Assembly: GCA_036785705.1 (NCBI GenBank)
Contig: JAWUZG010000173.1
Location: forward strand, 4,697,001-4,761,000
Direction: 5' to 3'
From: Acanthornis magna
Lineage: Eukaryota > Chordata > Aves > Passeriformes > Acanthizidae
Length of the DNA stretch: 64,000 nt
The stretch's first letter is position 1. Every line of letters starts with the position of its first letter. Both the position numbers and the translations under genes were made by a program. Shown here in pieces: positions 13,301 through 22,705 of this stretch. The notes beneath the pieces are model-generated. The model searched no databases, was not told the origin of the DNA, and saw nothing but the letters and a program-made list of their open reading frames with translations.

Positions 13301-13360
13301 AGAGGTGAGGATCCAGATTTATGATTCTTATGCTTGCCAGTATAAGTTCAAGAACCTTTC
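10352..13360. other. AT-rich non-coding DNA
   Basis: No gene is recognised. There are T-rich tracts at 11388-11420 and 12181-12210 and a (CAG)5 run at 12065-12079. The segment at 11160-11380 has a mixed, non-repetitive texture with homeobox-type words (TAATTGTTA) and could be a conserved non-coding element. The plus-strand frame at 12837-13136 contains a CAG|GTGAGC donor-like site but no convincing exon. Confidence 0.5.
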
Positions 13361-13389
13361 TTTTTTTCTTTCTTTTTTTTTTTTTTTTG
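13361..13389. repeat. T-rich/CT homopolymer tract
   Basis: A poly-T run broken by single C residues and followed by GATCTTGG. Low-complexity sequence. Confidence 0.8.
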
Positions 13390-14169
13390 ATCTTGGTTCC
13401 TGACTTCCTGCAGAAACAAAATGTTTGTGATCATGATCATTTTGCCTGACTCTCCCTTTTCCTTGCCAAACTTTCAGAGCTCTTAACCAGTTTCAACTAA
13501 CTAGAGAAGATGAAAATTTATATTTATTTTCTAAAGCATTTTTAGGAAAAGTGGGGATCGGTTCCCAGAACAGCCTATCCATGAAAGGATGTTCTGCCAG
13601 GAAGGATGACTGATCAGTTGTCATCAGGTGTTACAGCCCAGCAGTCACCAAACAAACAACTCTGGACCCATTTCTAATTACACTGATCTTTCACTATCTT
13701 GCAGACATTTAGGGGTATAGGTTGGCAGGAATATTCTGGGACAGTATGGGGAATTGTAGTTAGTTGCTGAAAAACAGGTTTCCGTAGTTTTGTTTCTAAT
13801 GGATGTTAGATTTATCTCTTTTCTTATCCCTGTTGACTGCTGTCCTGATTGTGACAATCTTGTTTTTATATAACGAATCTAGAGATACTGCCCCAGTCAG
13901 CTGTTCAATGCACTGGGAGCAACTGTCTGTCCTCAGAATTTGATACATTCTTTTCCTCTCTCCATGAAAGCCTGAGAAAACAGGGGAAAAAACCCAAAAA
14001 CCCTTAAGACTTGCCAGAACTGCAGCTCATCTCCCTCCATGGCTTGGATAAGCTGGTGGGCAGGAGCATTTTGTACTAAAACTGTGCTTTGCAACTGACC
14101 AACTGCTCAAATCATATTTTTCAGAGGAAATTTCCTGAAACCACACAGGCAAAAATACCCTGCCAGTGT

Positions 14170-14214
14170 AATATATTATATATATATATATATAAATACA
14201 CACACATATATATA
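14170..14214. repeat. (TA)n/(CA)n dinucleotide repeat
   Basis: Alternating TA repeats with an embedded ACACACACA segment, a typical compound microsatellite that is likely to be length-variable. Confidence 0.9.
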
Positions 14215-14714
14215 CCTCCAGTTACAGAAGGTTTGAGATTCCCTTTCTGAAGGTAAAGGCTGCCCTGATCGATTTAGATTGAGAGTTCAGGCAATCTTAC
14301 TTGCAGGTGAGATCTTGCCACCTATTTTTATTTACAAGCATTAATAAGAATTCTTACAGAAATTCCCTAAAGTACAGTTCTTTTACAGCTTTCCTCTGCC
14401 AGTCCAGCTTTTCTTCTATGTCTCTTGCTGTGACATACCCCAGACAGCCTAGGCTGACATTTGTGATCATTGCTACCATCTCTTTAACTTTGCAGTACAG
14501 TCTTTAACCATCCTAGGGCTAAATTTCAGGCCAGTGTGTGTTCTGTGGCATCTCACCACCAGATAATCCCTCTGGGTATGAGGCACAGAGCAGATTCCAC
14601 CTCCTCCTGGGACAGGAGTGCGCATACACATTGTACTACCACCCAGCTCTTCCCTATCAGGAAATTTGTCTGCCCCTGAATGCATTTATGCACTGGAGCA
14701 GAAAATAAGAACTA

Positions 14715-14782
14715 AAAAAAAAATAAAATATATATATATATATATAAAAATTAAAATATAAATACATAAAATAAAAAAAATA
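14715..14782. repeat. A-rich and (TA)n low-complexity tract
   Basis: AAATAAAATA words surround a perfect TA run and are followed by more A-rich sequence. No gene content. Confidence 0.85.
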
Positions 14783-15388
14783 GACTCATATGTAGTGTAA
14801 ATCAAATTAATTCTACTCAAGTCAAAACAGTTATCTTGATATTTGCTAGATGAGGGTTCATTTTATAATTTCTAGCAGTACAAGCAGCCGTGTTTCAGTT
14901 TTACCTGCGGCTTTCACAGAACACCAGTATTTTAAGCATGCAACAAAACAGCAAACCACAGTGTAGCCATTGCTTCCTTGTAGCTGGTTGCTTATTTTAG
15001 ACAGGAAGAAATCTGTTCTTTTCAAAATATAATGGAAAAGATTACTAGCCACCAAATATATAGCAGCTGGAGGTATCAGTTTGAATGCAACACACACATC
15101 AAAATACAAACATTTTTAACAGGTTCTAGTGCACAATCAAAAAAAAAAAAACCAGAAAAATTAACAATGTACTTGCTCTATGCTTCCATGTATTTTTATA
15201 ATTTAAGTTATTAAAAACTGAAAAAAAATCTGATGAATGCATAAAAATAAAAGGATTCATTTTGCAACTGTAACCTAATCGGCTCCAAATCTCTGCAGGT
15301 TGTAGGGCACACCACTGAGCTGAAGTCATGTTGAAGAAACAGCTTAAAATGACTCACACTCCCCAGTTTCTGGGTAGATTAGGTATTT

Positions 15389-15421
15389 GGGGGGAGAGGG
15401 GGGAAAAGGGGGGTGTTTGGG
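15389..15421 (+). other. G-quadruplex motif
   Basis: Four G-runs of 6, 6, 6 and 3 bases are separated by loops AGA, AAAA and TGTTT. This satisfies the usual G3+N1-7 rule for an intramolecular quadruplex. It lies about 1 kb before the CpG-rich block. Folding is predicted from the pattern only. Confidence 0.75.
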
Positions 15422-16224
15422 ACTTTTTGTCATTCTTTTCCCAAAACAGAAAGGAACAGCTTCAAATGCTGCAAGCACCCTGTTTGAAAAGGTGACTTCA
15501 GAGTGCAGGACTACCTGGATTGATTTTCCCAGACATGGGAAGTGGCACTAGGTGGGCTGCGTGATCTCCAGACAGCTGTGCTCTTTCTTTGTGAAACGCT
15601 TTGAGATTTACGATTTCAAGCCACGGGTGCAAAGGAAAAAGACTTAGCAAAATTAAGAGAGAGAGAAACAAATTTTCTATAGGATTTTTAAAGCAATCTG
15701 AGCAATTCTATTTGCAAGGATATTATTCTCCCTTCAGATTTATCATATGATGCAAAAATTCTACAGAAGGGGTAGCATCTTTTATTAAATTAAGGGGCTA
15801 TTTAGAGTAATTTCTATAGAATCCAATTTAATTTCTATAAACCCCTATAGGTTTCAATCCTTTTCTATTCTGTAGGATTTCTCCATAGGGACAGTTATTA
15901 GTGGCTGCAGGATTTGATTCGCAGCAAAGTTGTTTCGTAGAAAGGAAAAATGGCTTCACTAGGAAAGATTTTAATGTAAAGCAGTGTCTGCTTTTGCAGG
16001 TAACAGCCCTAGGCTGATCCTTTGGCCAAACTGGGGCTGGATATACCCACAGTGGTGAAATAAAACTCTGTAAGGGTACAGTGAACTTTGCTCAAGTGAC
16101 ATTTGGAGGGTTCAGTCCTGAGAAATCCACATTTTTCCCCCCTTTTTTTTTGGTATTTTCAAGGCAGCCTCACACAGCCATCAGCTGAATGAGAAGTCTG
16201 ACTGCTCGTAGTGAGTAACTCAGG

Positions 16225-16232
16225 TATAAAAG
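16225..16232 (+). promoter_or_regulatory. TATA-box-like element
   Basis: TATAAAAG matches the TATA consensus and sits about 150 bp before the start of the CpG-rich block. No transcript start can be confirmed. AT-rich DNA produces such words by chance, so this is only a candidate. Confidence 0.3.
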
Positions 16233-16389
16233 CAAGTTCTTTTAAGGGGGAAATGGCTCCTTAATCTGCCATTTGGTAGTAGCTGGCAGTTTCTCAGCAC
16301 CAAGTTGCATCCTATAGATCTACCTGTGATCGTGCAGCTCTTATTGCCCTCCCCATTAACTGACTGCTTGCCAACAATTTGAGGCTGCA

Positions 16390-17095
16390 TTTTACGAGGC
16401 AACAATACACTCGGGCTCTGCCAAAGCCGGCTCAGAACAACGCGAAGAGGAGCAGCAACTCAGCCAGCAGCGACAGTTCCTCTGCCCCAGCTCAAATGAC
16501 TAACTGGATAGGAAAATCAGATTCACAGACTCTCTTAAACACTGAATCACACTCTTGTGTCTAAAGTACTTTGCAAACACATGTTCCCAGTTGCCTTTCC
16601 AGCACACTGTGGCCCTTTGAATCAACAGCAACGGGAAGGAGCGCAGACCCAGGGTTTCATTTTGCCAGCAGCCTGCAGCACGGAGAGCGTGCGAGTGGTA
16701 CACACCTTAAGTTTTAGCGGTTGCCATGGCGATGAAAGGAGGCATTACAAAATGCACAAGCTGTTGAACATGTTGCGGGAGCTGAGAGGAAGGGCTAAGA
16801 ATAAACTTTGGGCTAATTCTCCGTAACGGCGCGCTCCAAGCAGCTGCTGCTCGGCCAGCATCACATCCCAGCGCCGCATCCCGGTTAAGCAGCTCGTTAA
16901 TACGAGGCAGATTGGAGCGGGAGGGTGTCGCCCCGCTGAGCACTCGCGGGTCCTGGTACCCAGCGCGGCGGCGGCAAATGGAACGTTCTAAAGACAGGGA
17001 AGGCTAATTTTTGTTATGATGATTATTATTGCTGTTTAATTCCTCGTTTCCGTGGGGCTGACAGATAGGACTGCGCCAGCTGCCCGCGTGTCAAT
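16390..17095. promoter_or_regulatory. CpG-rich block, candidate promoter/CpG island
   Basis: CpG is rare in the rest of the window outside the LTRs. Here I count about 14 CpGs in 16380-16800 and about 25 in 16820-17095, with a local GC-rich core that includes GCGCGGCGGCGGC. The density argues for an unmethylated island, usually a promoter or first exon. No open frame in it looks like a known protein. The direction of transcription is unknown, and a lncRNA or an alternative 5' exon is equally possible. This is the strongest regulatory signal in the window. Confidence 0.6.
16720..16733. promoter_or_regulatory. RFX X-box-like site
   Basis: GTTGCCATGGCGAT closely resembles the RFX X-box GTNRCCN(0-3)RGYAAC. 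The left half is exact and the right half differs at two positions. X-boxes drive ciliary and some neural genes through RFX factors. Its position inside the CpG-rich block makes it more credible than an isolated match. Confidence 0.4.
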
Positions 17096-17099
17096 AACC

Positions 17100-17113
17100 C
17101 CTTTTTTTTTTTT
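17100..17113. repeat. Poly-T tract closing the CpG-rich block
   Basis: A run of T immediately after the last dense CpGs. It marks a sharp change in base composition. Confidence 0.6.
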
Positions 17114-17281
17114 GCTTTAATACTGATTGCAAAAGTCCCCTCATGACTAGGGTTGTAGTGGTGAGCTGGAACAATAGGAAAGGTTCCCCTGCAGCTGAGA
17201 CAGGAGCAGGAGTTTTGAAGGGGAAGAAAGATGAATCTCAGCCTTCACCATTTCTGTAGCTGTGTGTGCTCACTCCCAGAA

Positions 17282-17400
17282 CCACAGAACAGAATCACAG
17301 AATGTACTGAGTCGGAACAGACCCACAAGAACCATCAAGTCTAACTCCTCTCTCTGCATACGAAAGAGGAGGCATGTCAGGGAGCCTGGCCCTTAACACT
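17282..17400 (-). mobile_element. CR1 LINE 3'-end fragment
   Basis: The left edge holds inverted octamers (CACAGAAC, AGAATCACAGAATG), the complement of the CR1 3'-terminal ATTCTGTG repeats. Next come words typical of the avian CR1 3' UTR: ACTGAGTCGGAACAG, CCCACAAGAACCATC, AAGTCTAACTCC. The element therefore lies on the minus strand and is heavily 5'-truncated, as most avian CR1s are. It has no coding capacity. The right edge is uncertain. Confidence 0.8.
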
Positions 17401-20400
17401 GGGGCAAAGAAAAGGTGTTTTTCAGACAGAGTATTCCTGCCTCCCAAAACATTCTGACACAAAGACATATGATCACACAGAGCAACCAGGTAAATGCTCT
17501 GTGTGCTCCTTGTAGAAAGCTGGCCCGAAAGACAGTTTTTCATTTTCCATATCCCTCGAACGTGTGCCTCCACTCTCGCTGATCTGAGGCAGAATTCTTT
17601 ACTGAACTCTCTTTTCTGCCTGACAAAAACCCACTAGATGGCAACAGCCCTCATCCTCTCACCCAGCACTGCCAGAGCTGGATCCCTCTTGGTGCCAGGG
17701 ACTGAGTGTGTTGGGGGGTGGCAGATAAGACACAGAGATCTTGAATGTTATCATGTGCTGAGATTTCCGAAGTGCAAAGAAAAACAGATCAGCAGAAAAT
17801 CCATTGCCAAATTCACCCTAGCTTTAAATAGAAATTTAACCGTCAACAACAAAGTGTGTGTTACCTGTATCTGTTGATGAGAGTTACTTCTGAGCACCTG
17901 TGCAGATTTCAGACCCTGTTACTCAAGTAGCACCTTCATTAAGGATATAAAGAACAACAGACCCCAGCAAAATCTGATCAACAAACACCTTGCCCTCTGC
18001 TCTCACAGACTTCCCTACTTCTTGTCTTTCACCCAAGTATTGTCTTAAACCAATTTTGCTTACAAGCTTTTAGTGTATGTATCTGTTTACATGTCTGTAA
18101 AGTGCTCATCACTTTTCGAGCTTAACTTACAAATTTAATAGGAAACTCTCCAGGCTTCGTCTTCCACAGGACATATTCATGGCCCAGGCCATCAGTTTAA
18201 AACCTACATGCACACATACATGTTCTTGAAGGCACTAGAAAAGCACCCAAAAACATATAGGGAAAATAAAAGTGTTGCAGGAGCAGCAGACATAAGAAAG
18301 TATAAGATGGGACTTAGAGGAAAGGAAAAAAAAGTGGATATGTATCTCCAGAGAGTGTTATAGTGATCCAGTGTTAAAGGGTATAGTGGGATAATATCAC
18401 CATCTGATGTGACAGCTTATCATGAAGTAGAAAAGGTCAAGTTTTGAGTCTCCCATGTAGGTCAATATATGGCACTTTTCTCAGAGATATAACCCCAGCC
18501 CTGCCACAGGATCTGGTAATGATGGCCTGGATGATGAGGCATCTGTGATTTGATGCTGAGAATGAAGCACTGAACCCCGTGGCACCCCTAGAGTGGGTCC
18601 TGCTTGAGAAACTGGTAACCTTTAAAACTTCAGGCTTTATCCACCCTCTTAGTTCCAAAGGCAGGGCAGATGCATCTCTCATGAGAATATTTTCCTAAAA
18701 GCATGTGTTAAATTTTGGTCAGGTGCTCCTTCTCCCTTTTCCCAACACAGACTGGTTTTGATATTACAGCTATAGAACCTTCCTCCAATTTGTTTCCTGC
18801 AGCCCATGAGATTCAAAGCTAACTCAGCTTTTTAAGAGGGGATAAAGGAAGGGAGCTCTAGGGTGGAGTGCCACAACCATCTCCACAGAAATTCAGGCTA
18901 GGAATGAGAAAGCTAGGAAAAACAATGAGATTTAACATGTTGGCTTTTTACTTTAAGCAAGGTCCTACAAGAAACGTCCCCTATCTGCCCCCCCCCCCAA
19001 AAGAGAAGAGAAGGGAAAGAATGAGAAGAGGTTCCTTAAACATGGGTAACTAGAGTGTGACTGGCATAGAAAGATTAGTAGCTAGATTGTCTGGAGCACT
19101 GCAGTGTAAGGAAGACCATCCACACGACAGATAAAACCCAGAGGAAATATCTGCAGGGCAACAAACACTGGAACTGTGCTTTTGTAATGGTTAAAGCTAA
19201 TGCAATAAGAAGGCCCTCAGCTTCAGTAACTCATCCGTAACCCTCTGGTGTGGCTCACTGCAGGTCTTACACGGAACAAGAGACTGGTGATATCTTACCT
19301 CGCGCTGACCACTCCTATCTTTAATCAGCAGGTGAAATCTGTGCCATGGCAAATCATAGACCTGCAGGAGCACAGGACACTTTGGCAATGGATTCAGACC
19401 ATTTCCCTCAAGCTATTTAAGAATGGTCACTAAGGACATATGTACACTGAATGGTGAGGGAAATTAACACTGCCACATATTGGTTATCCACACCTACGCC
19501 TGAAACGAACATGTTTCCAATTAAAAGTGAAAGAGACAATTGTTGAAGTCACTTTGGCAGTGAGAACTCTCCAGCTGCCTCTAGATTCCTGAATAAGTGA
19601 AATGTTTGACACAGAAGCATATGTTTTTGGCAACGTTGTTTAATCCATGTTTTAAAGGGAAAATTGAAATTCTACAAGGTGTGAAAAAAAAAAAAAGATC
19701 ACTGGAACATTTTCTGTTTGGAGTGACAGAGACCATGTCACCCTTCTATTCCTGTTCTCTGTAGACTTTCATTTTGCAAGAACTGCCTTACAAATGAACA
19801 GAGAGGGAACATGCTGGGTAGGCACATAGCAGGAGAAAGCAGAGGTAGCAGCAGCCTCCCAAAACAGTCAGACTCTGCAAGATGCTGAAAAAGGCCCTTG
19901 GAAGCAGAAATGCAATTTGAATTATAAAATCAGTGAAATCTCCTACAAGATTACTGCACATGTTTAAAAATGCGGTCTTTCTATTTGTTGTTAAAGCTGA
20001 AGAGGTGGGATGTAGACAGGGAAACATAACCTATAAATGTAAGCTGGTGACAACTTACAGTTTACAGGCATCCCACAGCTCTGCCAATGGTCTTATGCTT
20101 CCCAGCCCAGCACCCAGCCTAGACTGTCTCTCACTTCAGCAAGGCAGAAACTTGGATAGGCCCAACTGAGTCATCTCACACTGTCTGCTGCTACAAGCAT
20201 GGAGCTCTAACTGGAAAAGGACACTGAACACTGTGGCTAAATATACCTTTAGTGCATTTTCACAGGGTTTGGTTCTAGAAACCAACACTCAGCTAACTTC
20301 CTTTATAAAGACTGCTTTTAATGTGATGAAATGTAAGCATCGTTCCACATCTCAAATATAACATTATTGAATAATTTCAATTTCATGCTACAAAAACCCC

Positions 20401-20460
20401 GAAACAAAACCAAAACCAAACCCCACCAATTTACTTTTATCAATTAGCAGCCAATAATAA
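17401..20460. other. Non-coding DNA with possible old LINE traces
   Basis: No gene is recognised. 17935-18070 (AACAACAGACCCCAGCA, TTAAACCAATTTTGC) and 18530-18640 (CTGAACCCCGTGGCACC) weakly resemble the antisense of ancient CR1-like RT sequence but are too diverged to call. A C11 homopolymer lies at 18988-18998. An A-rich patch lies at 19683-19696. Confidence 0.45.
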
Positions 20461-20639
20461 AAGAAAAAAAAAAAGTCAAAAGAATACCAAAACTATAAAA
20501 ACTTAGCTCGTACCATGTGCTTCTGCCAAGGCCTGCTTAAAAAGAAGCATTTATTTCCCTTTCTATTTCTTATCCAATCTTTGCCCCATATGATGTGTTT
20601 TCCTTCGTATGCCATGATGGCTTAGTTTCCTTAACAGCT

Positions 20640-21029
20640 TTTTGTAAGAGAATTTCTCAAAAGCTTCTTGAAAGTCCTAATAGATTATGTCAGCCAGTTC
20701 TCCTTTATCCAATATTTATTTGACACTTTCAAAGAATTCTACTAAATTAAAGAAGCTTGATTTTCCTTTGCACAACACACATTCCTTTGTCTGCTACATA
20801 TCACGCTTATCTAGGATTTTTTCATAATCCTACTTTTAATTATCATTGCAGTCCATTTGCTGAAGTAAGGCTCACTGGTGTGTAATTCCCAGGATCATCC
20901 CTAACGTCTTTTTAAAAGACAGATAAAACATCTCCAGCGGATGATGTTAATGAGAGATCGTACATTTCCGTACAGCTCAACCACTTCGTCCTTAGGTTCC
21001 CTCAGCATCTGGTCCAGGTGGCTTGTTAC
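20640..21029 (-). mobile_element. Ancient CR1-like reverse transcriptase relic
   Basis: The minus strand still reads recognisable CR1/L3-clade RT motifs. DPGNYTPVSLTS is encoded by the complement of 20861-20896. Further downstream come CKGKSS-like residues and LVEFFES. A motif A-like block (ADIIY, stop, DFQEAFE) lies at 20656-20695. In-frame stops and shifts show it is long dead. The preserved order (NYxPVSLTS, then KGKS, then the Asp-bearing motif A) matches the finger-palm part of CR1-clade polymerases. Divergence suggests an insertion older than birds, unlike the CR1 tails at 17.3 and 59.0 kb. Confidence 0.75.
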
Positions 21030-21030
21030 C

Positions 21031-21187
21031 CAGGTTGGAATCCAGCCAGGACAGAGGGGTTAACACCTCTACCCATGAGAAAAGTGCTCTGAAATCTTTA
21101 ATGGCCAGATGCATCAAGAACTTCAACCTCTACGTATCTGCTGATATTCAGCTTTTCCAGGAGCGTGGTGCCCCATGCTGGGAAAAT
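21031..21187 (+). repeat. Ancient vertebrate interspersed repeat (unnamed)
   Basis: GAGGGGTTAACACCTCTACC, then AATCTTTAATGGCC, CTACGTATCTGC and GTGGTGCCCCATGCTGGG occur in the same order and spacing as a repeat I remember from fish and reptile genomes (GGGGTTAACACCCCTAC, TTTTTAATGACC, TTTACGTCTCATCC, GTGTCCCC...CTGGGGC). It abuts the RT relic on its left, so the two may be parts of one element or a nested pair. The 72-codon frame across it is not considered a gene. Confidence 0.5.
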
Positions 21188-22660
21188 ATCGTGGCTTTCA
21201 TCTGCGGACTCAAAGGGAAGAATTTTCTTGCAGTTTTATAGACTACAAAACTGATAGAACCATTTCAGCCATTTGTATACAAATATGCAGCAATTAGAGT
21301 GAATGAATGAAGCTCATTCCATAACTCCACTGAGCACTATAGTATCATGTAATCAGTTTATTCTACCTGCAACATAAAATTCTACTTAGTTACACAAGAG
21401 TACATTTTATCAATTATTGATTTATGAACATCTAAGGCTTTCTTCAGCCACCATTTATGCTCTTGGTTTTATCATCTCTGCTGTGCTGAGAGTAGTGTCA
21501 TCCAGTGGCATAGTCTATACTACTTAAAATTCCACATACTTCAGTAGATTACCCCATTAACCATTATGTTTTCCAGGCTGTATAGATTAAAGTAATTAAA
21601 CTTGTCCTCAAAGACCTAGCTTCTTGATTATGGGATCATTCTACCGCCTGCAGCACATTTGAGGTGATTTGCAGTAATATTGTCTTTGGGAATTTAGTGA
21701 CCATATTACACTGACAGCAGTGAGAGCTGGTGGCCTTCGCAAAAATCCAAATTTCATCTGTGCCCCTTAGAAAATATCTCACAGAGGCATGCTGGGGCAA
21801 GGCAGAATCGTTATGGGTGTCTGGATAGCTTTGGGAGACTGGAACTGGCCTACATAGTCCCCTAAATCAGGATTTACTGTTTTGGGCTGTAATGAACTTG
21901 CAACTGTGTTCTGGTTGGAAGTGACTGAAAGGCGTTTGCAGAAGACTGTACATTGGCCTGCATGAAATGAGTTGGATGGCATCAGCAGAAAGAACAGGTG
22001 CCCATATCATACTTAAACCAAAGTATCCCACTCAATTCTCAGGGTAATAACTTCAGCATCAAGGCCAAGGATAAAATGAGAATGGTGACTAAACTGCTTT
22101 TCCCTCCCGTAGAGGTGTCTCTGCAGGTCAAACGAATGCATGTTGGTCTGAAAATCTGAGGAAAGCTGCATATTTTCTGACTATGCTTTATCTTTTCTGT
22201 GGATAAAAGGGAGATTTAAGAATGTCAATCCTGCATCTTTCACAGGCATGAAATTTGCTAAAAAATGTGTAAAGGAGGCAAAAAAAAAAAAAAAATTGAT
22301 GCTTGCAGACAGGCTGCTGATGCATTGTGGAGAAATTTTCAAAACCATTCCCTTTAGAAATAATTCATCTTGTGTGTCATATATTTTTCTCTTTTTCTCT
22401 GTACTTTTTCCTTCTTACAAAGGACTGGAAAACAGGATCCTCGATGCTTAAGAGTTAATCTGCTTTCGCTACCTATTCCTCACCTGCAGTCAATATTCCC
22501 CCTCTGTGACAACCATAGCTATGAATTTATTTATACAGCAGCAGTGCCCAGGGGCCCCAGTAGGGATCAGCATTTCATTTATAATATGCAGCAAAATATA
22601 GCAGAGTCCCATGTGACTTTTTTTCTTAATAAACAAAGGATGAAAGGATATAAGTGGTTC
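21188..22660. other. AT-rich non-coding DNA
   Basis: No gene is seen. A poly-A run lies at 22280-22295. The 110-codon plus-strand frame at 22370-22702 overlaps the MIR-like scrap and has no recognisable domain. Confidence 0.5.
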
Positions 22661-22705
22661 TTCCCATTTTACAGATGGGGAACTGAAACCCAAAGAGATT
22701 AAAAG
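22660..22705 (-). mobile_element. MIR-like SINE scrap
   Basis: CCCATTTTACAGATGGGGAA followed by CTGAAACCCAAAGAGATTAA matches the complement of the conserved MIR segment (CCTCAGTTTCCTCATCTGTAAAATGGG). MIRs predate amniote divergence and survive as short scraps in birds. Only about 45 bp is recognisable. Confidence 0.6.

Noticed and set aside
16285..16310. REST/NRSF-like half-site (TCAGCACC) near the CpG block
   Set aside because: Only the left half matches; the right half-site is absent at the required spacing.
17935..18640. Possible further ancient CR1-like RT antisense pieces
   Set aside because: Only scattered words match, too diverged to separate from chance without alignment.
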